Positions 1-7,290 of a stretch of 33,041 nucleotides of DNA are shown here, piece by piece. Origin of the DNA: Verrucomicrobiia bacterium (GTDB taxonomy: Bacteria; Verrucomicrobiota; Verrucomicrobiia; Verrucomicrobiales; DEV007); assembly GCA_020439945.1 (NCBI GenBank), contig JAGRPB010000052.1:1-33041 (forward strand), given 5' to 3'. The number at the start of each line of letters is the position of its first letter. Within the stretch, counting starts at the first letter, position 1. The notes beneath the pieces are model-generated. The model was not told the origin of the DNA and made no database searches. It saw only the letters and a program-made list of their open reading frames with translations. A program made the translations under genes and the position numbers.

Positions 1-25
1 CCTGTCAGGTCCGCGACCTGACAGG
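1..25. repeat. Palindromic element, family D copy 1
   Basis: Perfect inverted repeat at the very edge of the window: CCTGTCAGGT, a 5-nt loop CCGCG, then ACCTGACAGG. The core TCAGGTCC-n-CGA recurs at 27907-27919, and the right arm ACCTGACAGG recurs exactly at 861-870. It could be a terminator of an unseen upstream gene, but the short run TTTGTTGTTTT that follows starts only after GGG. The recurrence argues for a dispersed repeat. Confidence 0.5.
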
Positions 26-96
26 GTTTGTTGTTTTCCAAAACGGCGAAATCACCGGCTTTGCAAGCGCCGCCGCCGGTGCTAGCGTTTTGGGTA

Positions 97-861
97 ATGA
101 CAACCCCCTCCCCCACCCTGTCGGTCGCGGCTTTGGTTGCCGCCGCCGCTTTCTCCGTCTCATCCATGTTGGGCCAGGAGAGTTCCCAGAAGGCGGCCGA
201 ATTTCACGCCACCAAGGAACTTTCCCTGAATTACCTGCTCCAACTCCCGGAAGGCTACGACGCGCCGGAAAACGCCTCCAAAAAGTGGCCGCTCCTGGTC
301 TTCCTCCACGGTGCCGGCGAACGGGGGAACGATCTGGAACTGCTCAAGAAACACGGCCCGCCGAAACTGATCGAGGCCGGCAAGAAGTTTCCGGCGATCG
401 TGATTTCACCACAATGCCCGACCGACGGCTGGTGGCCGGAAGAGCCCGTGATGGAACTGATCGATCACGCCGAAAAGGAATTCCGCGTCGATTCGGACCG
501 CATCTACCTGACGGGTCTCAGCATGGGTGGGTATGGAACCTGGGCTTTTGGAAGTCGGCATCCGGATCGATTCGCTGCCCTGGTTCCGGTTTGCGGAGGC
601 GGCGTGCCCTACCTGATGAGAAATCTCCCCACCATGCCGATCTGGGTATTTCACGGAGGAAAAGACACCGCCGTCCCGATCTTCGAATCGGAGCGACTGG
701 TGGAGACACTCAAGAAGCACGGCAACGGAGGTGTGAAGTTCACGGTTTACCCTGAAGCTGGGCACGACTCCTGGACGCAGGCCTATGACACTCCCGAGTT
801 GTGGGACTGGCTCTTCGCCCAAAGCCGGAGCAAGCCATCTGAATCGGTAAAAAAACCCTGA
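97..861 (+). CDS. Secreted alpha/beta hydrolase (carboxylesterase / PHB-depolymerase-like)
   Basis: Predicted exported serine hydrolase of 254 residues. The start is the ATG at 97, because it directly precedes a signal peptide (hydrophobic stretch about residues 9-25, then LGQES); an upstream in-frame TTG at 28 would add an unlikely 23-residue leader. The alpha/beta hydrolase core has an oxyanion-side HGAGERG motif (residues 71-77), the nucleophile elbow GLSMGG with Ser142, a predicted acid Asp190 in GGKD, and His223 in EAGHDSW, so the triad looks complete. This type, often annotated 'phospholipase/carboxylesterase' or 'prolyl oligopeptidase family', acts on ester bonds; the real substrate is unknown. 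The stop codon lies where a family D half-palindrome begins (857-870). The fold is secure, the specificity is not. Confidence 0.85.
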   Translation: MTTPSPTLSVAALVAAAAFSVSSMLGQESSQKAAEFHATKELSLNYLLQLPEGYDAPENASKKWPLLVFLHGAGERGNDLELLKKHGPPKLIEAGKKFPAIVISPQCPTDGWWPEEPVMELIDHAEKEFRVDSDRIYLTGLSMGGYGTWAFGSRHPDRFAALVPVCGGGVPYLMRNLPTMPIWVFHGGKDTAVPIFESERLVETLKKHGNGGVKFTVYPEAGHDSWTQAYDTPELWDWLFAQSRSKPSESVKKP

Positions 862-870
862 CCTGACAGG
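857..870. repeat. Family D half-element at the 3' end of the hydrolase gene
   Basis: ACCTGACAGG at 861-870 is identical to the right arm of the palindrome at 1-25. It overlaps the TGA of the preceding gene by one base. Only one arm is well preserved, so this is a weak or decayed copy, or chance. Confidence 0.3.
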
Positions 871-935
871 ATCACGAAATTCGAGTCGAGTTGGCTCGCG
901 ACTGGCCCAAACCAAAACGTCGATCCGCTTTCCCC

Positions 936-1742
936 ATGTCAGGGCTGCTTCACGGCATTCATCTCAGCGACACGCATCTCGGTCCCTCGACCGATTTCGA
1001 GGTGCGGGGTTCGCGTCCCAGCGAGAGGCTGGACCGCATTCTGCGCGCCATCGATCGACTGGATTTCACGCCCGATTTTGTGATCCACACCGGCGATCTG
1101 GTGAACGACCCCGACCCGGCCGCCTACCAGGTCGCCGCGGAAGCCCTGGCGCCGCTGGCTTCGCGAGTTCCGCTCTACGTGGCTTCGGGGAATCACGATG
1201 ACAGCGCGATGATGGCGGCTTCCGCCGTCGCCATGGGACCGAGAACATCGATGGTAAAAGACGCCGACCGCTTGGCCTATCGATTTGAGCTACCCGGAAT
1301 GCTCGGCTTTGTGCTCGACGCGAATGTCCCGAACCCGGCAGAACCCCACGGAGACCTTCCGGAAAATCAGCTCGAGGCTTTGGCCGCGCAACTGGAGGCC
1401 GGTCACGAGCCGTTCGCCGTTTTCGTCCACTACCAGCCGTTCCCGATTCATTCGGCCTGGATTGATGAGTTCCTGCCTTTGCGGAACGGGGAGGCGCTTC
1501 ATGCCTTGCTCGGGAAGTTCGCGCCCGATCGCTGTCGCGGTGTCTTTTTCGGTCATCTGCATCGCTCGGTGCAGCTGTATCGCGACGGCATTCTCTACTC
1601 GGGAATCGCCAGCCCCGTCTGCGAGTTCACCGCAGGCGTCCATGATGAAAAGGTCGAGTGGTCGTCCGACTGTCCGGCGGTGTTTCACCACCTCAGCTTT
1701 TCGCCCCAAGGCACGGTCATCAAGGCCTTTTACGCTCCCTGA
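936..1742 (+). CDS. CpdA-like metallophosphoesterase
   Basis: Calcineurin-like phosphoesterase of 268 residues, most similar in layout to CpdA-type 3',5'-cyclic nucleotide phosphodiesterases. The binuclear metal site motifs appear in order: SDTHLG near the N-terminus (D12, H14), HTGDLVND, SGNHDD, a histidine in FVHYQPFP, and GHLHRS near the C-terminus. No signal peptide is seen, so it is probably cytoplasmic. The ATG at 936 puts the first beta strand and DTH motif at the usual distance from the N-terminus; a TTG at 891 would add 15 basic residues and is less likely. The next gene starts 5 bp after the stop, so the two are probably cotranscribed. Whether the substrate is cAMP, another cyclic nucleotide or a phospholipid cannot be told from sequence. 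Confidence 0.85.
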   Translation: MSGLLHGIHLSDTHLGPSTDFEVRGSRPSERLDRILRAIDRLDFTPDFVIHTGDLVNDPDPAAYQVAAEALAPLASRVPLYVASGNHDDSAMMAASAVAMGPRTSMVKDADRLAYRFELPGMLGFVLDANVPNPAEPHGDLPENQLEALAAQLEAGHEPFAVFVHYQPFPIHSAWIDEFLPLRNGEALHALLGKFAPDRCRGVFFGHLHRSVQLYRDGILYSGIASPVCEFTAGVHDEKVEWSSDCPAVFHHLSFSPQGTVIKAFYAP

Positions 1743-1747
1743 CCGGC

Positions 1748-2164
1748 ATGCTGGACTGGATCAGATTACACCCCGCCCTGACGGGCTGGCTGGCGGCGGC
1801 GTCCGTCGTGACGTTGATCGGCTCAGCGATACTGGTGCCGCTCATGATCGCCCGGATGCGAGCGGACTACTTCATGCCGGATCGCGAGTCCGAGAAGCTT
1901 TTCGCCAACCGGCATCCCGCGATTCGCTGGACAGGACTGATCCTGAAAAACCTGTTCGGCGTGATCCTCTTTGTCGCCGGTGTCGTGATGCTGGCCACGC
2001 CCGGACAGGGAGTCCTCACCATTTTTGTCGGCTTGATCCTGATGGACTTTCCCGCAAAGCGGCGGCTCGAACTGCGGCTCATCCGTATCGGTGCGATCCA
2101 CCGTGCGATCGACTGGATTCGGAAACGCTCCGGTCGCGAACCGCTGCAACTGCCTGAAGCCTGA
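1748..2164 (+). CDS. PGPGW-family membrane protein
   Basis: 138-residue inner-membrane protein with a first hydrophobic segment at about residues 14-37 and a second hairpin of hydrophobic segments around residues 70-100. The second contains TPGQGVLTIFVGLIL, which I read as a variant of the Pfam 'PGPGW' putative transmembrane family (consensus PGPGW followed by a glycine-rich helix). The ATG at 1748 follows the phosphoesterase stop by 5 bp; a longer reading frame from 1658 overlaps that gene and would add a non-hydrophobic tail, so it was not chosen. Function of the family is unknown. The tail after the second segment is basic and probably cytoplasmic. It converges with the next minus-strand gene, with only 9 bp between the stops. 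Confidence 0.75.
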   Translation: MLDWIRLHPALTGWLAAASVVTLIGSAILVPLMIARMRADYFMPDRESEKLFANRHPAIRWTGLILKNLFGVILFVAGVVMLATPGQGVLTIFVGLILMDFPAKRRLELRLIRIGAIHRAIDWIRKRSGREPLQLPEA

Positions 2165-2173
2165 TGGGGCTTG

Positions 2174-2788
2174 TCAACGAAGCCGCCAGGTGCAGACGCC
2201 CGGCGGACGCGGAAGGATCCCGGAGGTAATCAGGAAATCGCGTTCCGCCAACTGACGGCAGGGAAACAGCGAATAGGCGAGCCCGGGATGAAACCGGCTC
2301 CAATGCGACGGCCAGGGGTAGCTGGCGAGCGAGGCGCCGCATCCGGTCGGTGAATAGCCGCATCCGCCGTGGGAGAACGTCGAACCGACCGGGAAAATGG
2401 TGCGGGTCCGAAAAGTCAGACGCAACGGAGGCAAGGTCTGACTGACGTCGATTGGATCGGCCCACGCCGGGGCATTGGTTTCAATCTCGGTATGCGGCCG
2501 GTCCTTTTCAAACGCCTTGGCCTTTTCCTCGCCGTAACCGTAGGATTTTCCGATCTCCGGATCGAGATGAGTGAACGATATCTTCGCGCTGCCGTGGCGG
2601 TGCTGAAAGAAGAGCCCCGTGGGGTCAGCTTTCTGAACGCGCACATCGAAAAATTCCCGCCCGTCCAGCGTGCGAAGCGAACGCATCGCGGAAGGCGGAC
2701 CCGCATTGGCCGTCACCGAACCCAGAAGCCCGATGCCAAAGAGGACGGCTGAAAGGATCAGCCGGAAAATCGCAAATTTCGCCTGCAT
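2174..2788 (-). CDS. Secreted hypothetical protein
   Basis: 204-residue protein with a clear Sec signal peptide (hydrophobic core about residues 7-24, likely cleavage after TANA). Just after it comes a conserved-looking segment, LRTLDGREFFDVRVQ...GLFFQHRHGSAKISFTHLDPEIGKSYGYGEEKAKAFE. This matches the pattern of small exported proteins I associate with Verrucomicrobiota (a T-DGxxYxxVxV beta unit, then xHxxGxAKIxFxxLxxxxxxxYGYdxxKA). The C-terminal half is Pro/Gly/Cys-rich and I do not recognise it. The ATG at 2788 is preferred over a TTG at 2797; both lie in the perfect hairpin 2783-2805. It follows typA on the same strand with a gap of about 90 bp. Function unknown, probably periplasmic. Confidence 0.65.
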   Translation of the reverse strand: MQAKFAIFRLILSAVLFGIGLLGSVTANAGPPSAMRSLRTLDGREFFDVRVQKADPTGLFFQHRHGSAKISFTHLDPEIGKSYGYGEEKAKAFEKDRPHTEIETNAPAWADPIDVSQTLPPLRLTFRTRTIFPVGSTFSHGGCGYSPTGCGASLASYPWPSHWSRFHPGLAYSLFPCRQLAERDFLITSGILPRPPGVCTWRLR

Positions 2789-2805
2789 GATTCTCAATCA
2801 TGCAG
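2783..2805 (-). promoter_or_regulatory. Perfect hairpin burying the start codon
   Basis: CTGCATGATT, 3-nt loop, AATCATGCAG: a 10-bp perfect stem. On the minus strand, the ATG used by the secreted hypothetical gene (2788-2786) is inside the 3' arm. No T-run follows on the minus strand, so it is not a terminator of typA. In RNA it would occlude initiation. A role as translational control or as a binding site for a dimeric regulator is inference. Confidence 0.4.
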
Positions 2806-2879
2806 CTTTTATCGCTTTTGAAAAGTGCGAAAAATTTTAGTGAATCTTAATCTCTCGCAACTCTCAAGCGAAGCGCCAA

Positions 2880-4721
2880 TCACACGCTGGCGGCGATTGA
2901 CGCCTGCTTCTTGGATTCCCGCTTCCGTTCGTTGGCATCGAGAATGCGTTTCCGCATGCGGATCGACTTCGGCGTGGCTTCGACGAACTCATCCTGGGCG
3001 ATGTATTCGATGGCTCGTTCGAGCGAAAAACGAATCGGCGGCGACAACTGAATGCCTTTCCCGTCCCCGCTCGAGCGGTGGTTGGTGAGCTGCTTGGCCT
3101 TGGTGGGATTCACCGGAAGATCGTCGGCGCGCGGGTTTTCCCCCACGATCATGCCTTCATAAATGTCCTCACTGGGCCCGATGAACAAGCGACCCCGAGA
3201 CTCGAGCGCATCCAGCGCGTAGGCCATGGCCACGCCCTGCTCCATGGAGACGAGGGTGCCCGTGTTTCGGGTGCGGATTTCGCCGGCATGCGGCGCGTAT
3301 TCCTTGAACAGGTGAGAGAGAATCCCCTGCCCGCTGGTGAGGTTGAGCAATTCGAACTCGAAGCCGATCAGGGCGCGGGTGGAAATCGTGGCCTCGATCG
3401 TGGTCCGGCCGTTATGCGGCGTCACGGCCTCGATCGTGGCACGGCGGGCCGCCAGGGCGCTCATCACCGGGTTGGCGACATCCTCGGGCACTTCCACGTA
3501 AAGAGTTTCGAACGGTTCGCATCGGCGGCCGTTCACTTCCTTTTCGATCACGATGGGACGCGAGACGAGCACTTCATAGCCTTCGCGGCGCATTTCCTCT
3601 ACGAGCACGGCGACCTGCATGGCGCCGCGCGCGGCGACGGTGAAAACGCCCGCCTGATCGGTGTCGCTGATCTGGAGCGAAATGTTGGTGCGAGCCTCGC
3701 GGATCAGCCGGTCGCGAATCTCGCGCGAGGTCACTTTCTTGCCCTCGCGTCCGGCAAACGGCCCGTCGTTGACGCAGAACTGCATCTGCACCGTCGGCGG
3801 ATCGATTTCCACGAAAGGCAGCGCTTCCGTGTCTTCGGTCGCGCCGAGGGTGTCCCCGATATCGACTTCCTCGAATCCGGAAATGCCGACGATGTTTCCA
3901 GCCACCCCGGCTTCGGAATCGCGGGTAGCCAGGGCGCTGTATTCGAACACCTTGGTCACCTTGCCACGCTCGCGCGTCCCGTCTTTGCCGATTCGCCAGA
4001 CGGAATCGCCGATCTTGACGCCGCCGGCGTTCACTTTGCCGATGGCGATACGGCCGACGTAGTCGCTCCAGTCGATGTTCGACACGAGCATCTGGAACGG
4101 CTTCTCCGGCTCGGCCTTCGGCGCGGGGATCACCTCCATGATCAGGTTGAAGAGCGGATGCATGTCGGTCGGCTTTTCCTCCAGATTGCGAACCGCGTAG
4201 CCGTCGCGAGCGCTCCCGTAGATGAACGGGGCGTTGAATTGATCTTCGTTCGCGTCGAGTTCCAGGAACAGTTCGAGCACGAGATCGTGAACCCGCTGCG
4301 GGTCGGCGTTGGGGCGGTCGATCTTGTTGACGAAGACCACCGGGGTCAGACCTTCCGCCAGCGCCTTCCGAAGCACGAATCGGGTCTGAGCTTGCGGACC
4401 CTCGTAGGCATCGACCACGAGCAGAACGCCATCGACCATTTTCATGACCCGTTCCACCTCACCGCCAAAGTCGGCATGGCCGGGAGTGTCGACGATATTC
4501 AACGTCCGACCGTCCCAGAGAACGGAAGTATTTTTCGCCTTGATGGTGATGCCGCGCTCGCGCTCCTGATCCATCGAATCCATGGCGCGCTCTTCGACGG
4601 CCTGGTTTTCGCGGAAGGCACCACTCTGACGCAGCAGTTGGTCTACGAGCGTGGTTTTCCCATGATCGACGTGGGCGATGATGGCGATGTTGCGAATGTC
4701 GCTGGGTAAAATCGAGGACAT
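2880..4721 (-). CDS. typA: Ribosome-associated GTPase TypA/BipA
   Basis: 613-residue translational GTPase of the BipA/TypA family, normal length about 600-615. G-domain motifs are intact: AHVDHGKTT (G1), RERGITI (switch I), [11 protein letters not shown] (G3) and NKIDRPNAD (G4). EF-Tu-like domain 2 follows, then EF-G-like domains III and V ([27 protein letters not shown]) and the BipA-specific C-terminal domain ([23 protein letters not shown]). It binds the 70S/50S ribosome and assists large-subunit assembly and growth under stress or cold. The ATG at 4721 ([20 protein letters not shown]) gives the family N-terminus; the frame is open further up to 4820, but that leader crosses the terminator hairpin at 4771-4799. 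The leader is a long pyrimidine tract with no Shine-Dalgarno sequence. Confidence 0.97.
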   Translation of the reverse strand: MSSILPSDIRNIAIIAHVDHGKTTLVDQLLRQSGAFRENQAVEERAMDSMDQERERGITIKAKNTSVLWDGRTLNIVDTPGHADFGGEVERVMKMVDGVLLVVDAYEGPQAQTRFVLRKALAEGLTPVVFVNKIDRPNADPQRVHDLVLELFLELDANEDQFNAPFIYGSARDGYAVRNLEEKPTDMHPLFNLIMEVIPAPKAEPEKPFQMLVSNIDWSDYVGRIAIGKVNAGGVKIGDSVWRIGKDGTRERGKVTKVFEYSALATRDSEAGVAGNIVGISGFEEVDIGDTLGATEDTEALPFVEIDPPTVQMQFCVNDGPFAGREGKKVTSREIRDRLIREARTNISLQISDTDQAGVFTVAARGAMQVAVLVEEMRREGYEVLVSRPIVIEKEVNGRRCEPFETLYVEVPEDVANPVMSALAARRATIEAVTPHNGRTTIEATISTRALIGFEFELLNLTSGQGILSHLFKEYAPHAGEIRTRNTGTLVSMEQGVAMAYALDALESRGRLFIGPSEDIYEGMIVGENPRADDLPVNPTKAKQLTNHRSSGDGKGIQLSPPIRFSLERAIEYIAQDEFVEATPKSIRMRKRILDANERKRESKKQASIAASV

Positions 4722-4760
4722 GAGTACACTAAGGGACGGAAGGAGAAAAAAGGGAGAAGG

Positions 4761-4799
4761 GAAAAAGCAAAGACCGGCCAGGGAACAGGCGGCCGGTCT
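4761..4799 (-). terminator. Intrinsic terminator after the MFS gene
   Basis: Read on the minus strand: AGACCGGCC, an 11-nt loop, GGCCGGTCT (9-bp perfect, GC-rich stem, 4799-4771), then TTGCTTTTTCCC. It lies 70 bp beyond the MFS stop codon and only about 50 bp before the typA start, so it should separate the two transcripts. The typA promoter must then lie within or upstream of this short gap. Confidence 0.65.
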
Positions 4800-4868
4800 G
4801 CGGCGGGAAATGGAACCCAAAAAACGCCAAATGCAACCGCGTGTTGTGCCCGTCTACCAGGCGGCGAT

Positions 4869-6227
4869 TCAGTCGTCGAATCGTCGCTGGGGATTGTCGG
4901 CCCACGCCGATCCGATCAGCAACAGGGCCGGCAGGATGGCGCAGAACCAGAGGATGGGAACATAGCTACCGGACCAGGAAAGCGAAAGGCTGAAGATGAG
5001 AGGCCCAATTCCGCTGGCGATCACCATGCTCGACATGCCGATCCCGGCTATCGCTCCCAGCCACCGCCGGCCATAGAATCGCGGCCAGACGATGCCGGTC
5101 AGCGCCGAAAAGCAACCACCACACATGCCGTTTCCTGCGATGTAGGCGGCGAGACCGAGACGGGAGTTCAGCGTCATGGTGCCGATCACTCCCGCCAGCG
5201 CGGCGAGGTTCATGAGCATGAGGAGGTATTTCAACCGCGTTCGGGAACTGAACCAGCCGCAAAAGAGATTCGTCAGCACGCTCAACACGGCCATGGGCAC
5301 GAAGTAGTTCACGATTTCCGCACGGGGACGTCCGAATTCCTGGCCCAGTGAGAGCACGTGAAAAGTGAAGGCCGTGGAGAACATGGCGAAGAACGCGAAC
5401 GACAGATTGAACACCCAGAAAGCCCAGGTTCGCAGGGCTTCGTGACGCTCGTAGTCCCGGTGGGCGATCGAATCGGCGTGCGCTTCGCGCCGTCTACCCG
5501 AACCGACCGGACCGTCCATGACGAGCCCGCATTCCTCGGGATTGTCGCGAAGAAAAAGCCAACCGATCACCGCCATGACGAGAATGCTCGCCGTACCCAG
5601 GATCATCCAGGCACCCCACCACTGGAAATTTTCGATCAGGACGAACAGTCCCTTGGGAGCGAACGAGAAGGTGAAGGCCGTAACGGTGCCGCTGATCGCC
5701 AGGGCCGTTCCGCGGTGATAATCAAACCACTTTCCGATCGCGTTGCGGCAAGTCATGGTGAGCACACCCTGCGCCGACGCCCGGATGAGGTAGAAGCCTA
5801 GGGTGATCAGCAGGAATGCGATCACGACGCGAGGAGCGAACTCGAATACGCCATCCAACCAGACGAGCAGTCGGTGCGTCGCGCTGAGATAAAACAGCAC
5901 GAGACCGGTGGCGATCGAGGAACCGACAATCAATTTGCGGGCTCCATAGCGGTCGAACACCCGACCCAACGCCGGCAGCGTCAGGCCGCTGAGCACTGTG
6001 CCAACGCAATAGGCGGTGCTCAATTGCACGCGCGACAGACCCAGTTGTTCGATCAGGATGTCGGTGAATACGCTGAACCCCATCGTCTGGCCGGGAATCG
6101 AAAACACGATTCCCATCGTGGCCACCGCCACCACCACCCAGCCGTAAAAAACCGGCCACGCACGGGGCGAGACCGGGAAATCGGGTGTCCAGAAACGAGA
6201 GTGTCTGAGGGGCGAGATTTTGCTCAC
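4869..6227 (-). CDS. MFS transporter (OFA/monocarboxylate-like)
   Basis: Polytopic inner-membrane transporter of the major facilitator superfamily, about 452 residues with twelve predicted helices. It opens with FYGWVVVAVATMGIVFSIPGQTMGFSVF, the usual first helix of the oxalate/formate-antiporter-like and monocarboxylate MFS groups. The loop 2-3 signature GRVFDRYGARKL is present after helix 2. The central loop is polar (about 40 residues) before the second six-helix half. There is no ATG near the N-terminus: I chose GTG at 6227; TTG at 6278 is an alternative that would give 469 residues. Helices are well formed and there is no sign of disruption. Substrate cannot be predicted. The gene ends before a clear terminator and stands alone. 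Confidence 0.8.
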   Translation of the reverse strand: MSKISPLRHSRFWTPDFPVSPRAWPVFYGWVVVAVATMGIVFSIPGQTMGFSVFTDILIEQLGLSRVQLSTAYCVGTVLSGLTLPALGRVFDRYGARKLIVGSSIATGLVLFYLSATHRLLVWLDGVFEFAPRVVIAFLLITLGFYLIRASAQGVLTMTCRNAIGKWFDYHRGTALAISGTVTAFTFSFAPKGLFVLIENFQWWGAWMILGTASILVMAVIGWLFLRDNPEECGLVMDGPVGSGRRREAHADSIAHRDYERHEALRTWAFWVFNLSFAFFAMFSTAFTFHVLSLGQEFGRPRAEIVNYFVPMAVLSVLTNLFCGWFSSRTRLKYLLMLMNLAALAGVIGTMTLNSRLGLAAYIAGNGMCGGCFSALTGIVWPRFYGRRWLGAIAGIGMSSMVIASGIGPLIFSLSLSWSGSYVPILWFCAILPALLLIGSAWADNPQRRFDD

Positions 6228-6304
6228 TGGGAAAAGATCGACAAGGGGGCAGAAAACGGCATTCGGAGTAAGAGTCAATCAGTCGGCACGTCGTTCTCGA
6301 CACC

Positions 6305-6338
6305 AAAAAAAGGCGGGCGACCCAAGGGGCCGCCCGCC
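6305..6338 (-). terminator. Intrinsic terminator after the prepilin gene
   Basis: On the minus strand GGCGGGCG ... CGCCCGCC forms an 8-bp all-GC stem (6338-6312), followed at once by seven T residues (6311-6305). It lies about 60 bp past the prepilin stop codon. This is the clearest rho-independent terminator in the window. Confidence 0.85.
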
Positions 6339-6396
6339 GGTGAGAATTTCAACGGCGCACTCCGGTCAATTCACCGGGAATGCACTCGCCAACAGT

Positions 6397-7089
6397 TTAG
6401 GGATTGAGGACACCATCCTGCTTGGTCGCCAACAGACCTTCCGAGTTTTCCTCACTGGTCCGCTCGGCAAAGATTTCAATCCCGTCTTTCGTCATCGCTT
6501 TTGCTCCAGGCTCCGCAGAATCCAGGCGCTCAGGATTGACGTGACCGCCGCTGTATCCAACGACCGCTTTCCGCATTTCCAACCAGGGATGATACTCTCC
6601 GTAGGTACCAGGACCGTCCTGTTCATCCGCAACAAGCGGAGAGCGGCTGAAACTGGTATCGGTGAGTCCCATCACGTAGGTGTAGCAATTTTCGTTCTGT
6701 TCGAGATTGCCGTCTTCACGCGGCGGGCGCAGTTTTTCAGGGTTTTTCGTCTGCATCCAGAAGATGGATTCAGTGTCGATGTAGCCCTGCTTCATCAGCA
6801 CGTTGAACGCATCGGTGGACGTGGCAAAATCACCACCTTCTTCGCCTCCACCGCCGCTATCCTGATCGGCGTCGGGATCCCAGGCGGGATACACCCCGTC
6901 CCAGTCACTCGCGAAGGATTTGCAGGCCAGAACGATCTGGCGGCAGTTACTGATGTCGCGCGTCAGGTCCGCCTTGGCTTTCACCTTCGTGACAACCGGG
7001 ACGGTAATGCTTGCGAGAATGGCGATGATCGTGATCACCACCATGAGTTCGATCAGGGTGAAGCCCTGATTCGTCTTTCGGGTTTTCAT
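6397..7089 (-). CDS. Type IV pilin-like / type II secretion pseudopilin-like protein
   Basis: 230-residue protein with a class III signal peptide: a short basic leader MKTRKTNQG cleaved before FTLIELMVVITIIAILASI, with the conserved Glu at +5 and a hydrophobic alpha-1 helix. A prepilin peptidase would cleave and N-methylate it. The globular part contains a Cys pair candidate (SNCRQIVLACKSF), an acidic glycine-rich insert (DQDSGGGGEEGGD) and, near the C-terminus, SRSPLVADEQ and a histidine-rich beta segment, as in the many orphan pseudopilin-like proteins of Verrucomicrobiota and Planctomycetota. No pilus or secretion genes lie beside it, so it is an orphan with its own terminator. Partner machinery and role are unknown. 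Confidence 0.85.
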   Translation of the reverse strand: MKTRKTNQGFTLIELMVVITIIAILASITVPVVTKVKAKADLTRDISNCRQIVLACKSFASDWDGVYPAWDPDADQDSGGGGEEGGDFATSTDAFNVLMKQGYIDTESIFWMQTKNPEKLRPPREDGNLEQNENCYTYVMGLTDTSFSRSPLVADEQDGPGTYGEYHPWLEMRKAVVGYSGGHVNPERLDSAEPGAKAMTKDGIEIFAERTSEENSEGLLATKQDGVLNP

Positions 7090-7290
7090 GGCTATTTCTT
7101 TCTATTTGTTTGGTTTATGAACGGCTGCAATGCAGCCACATGACAAATCGGAGGGACAATTCTTCGGGCCCAATCGAGCCCACCAAATTGCACCCTCCTC
7201 ACGTCATCGTGCCATGACAGAAATCGGCCGACAAGAAAAACCGGCGGAATTTCCGGAAAAAAATTTCGACCGCTAAGGACGAGTTCCCCT

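Noticed and set aside
3078..4709. 543-codon open frame on the plus strand opposite typA
   Set aside because: Antisense shadow of a high-GC gene: composition rich in Arg, His and Ala, no domain, fully inside a certain gene.
7123..7137. Hairpin GGCTGC-AAT-GCAGCC upstream of the prepilin gene
   Set aside because: Six pairs only, no recurrence elsewhere and no link to a start or SD; may be chance.
7228..7262. Possible glgB terminator (CCGG-rich stem followed by TTTTT on the minus strand)
   Set aside because: The stem is only 4-5 bp; too weak to call.
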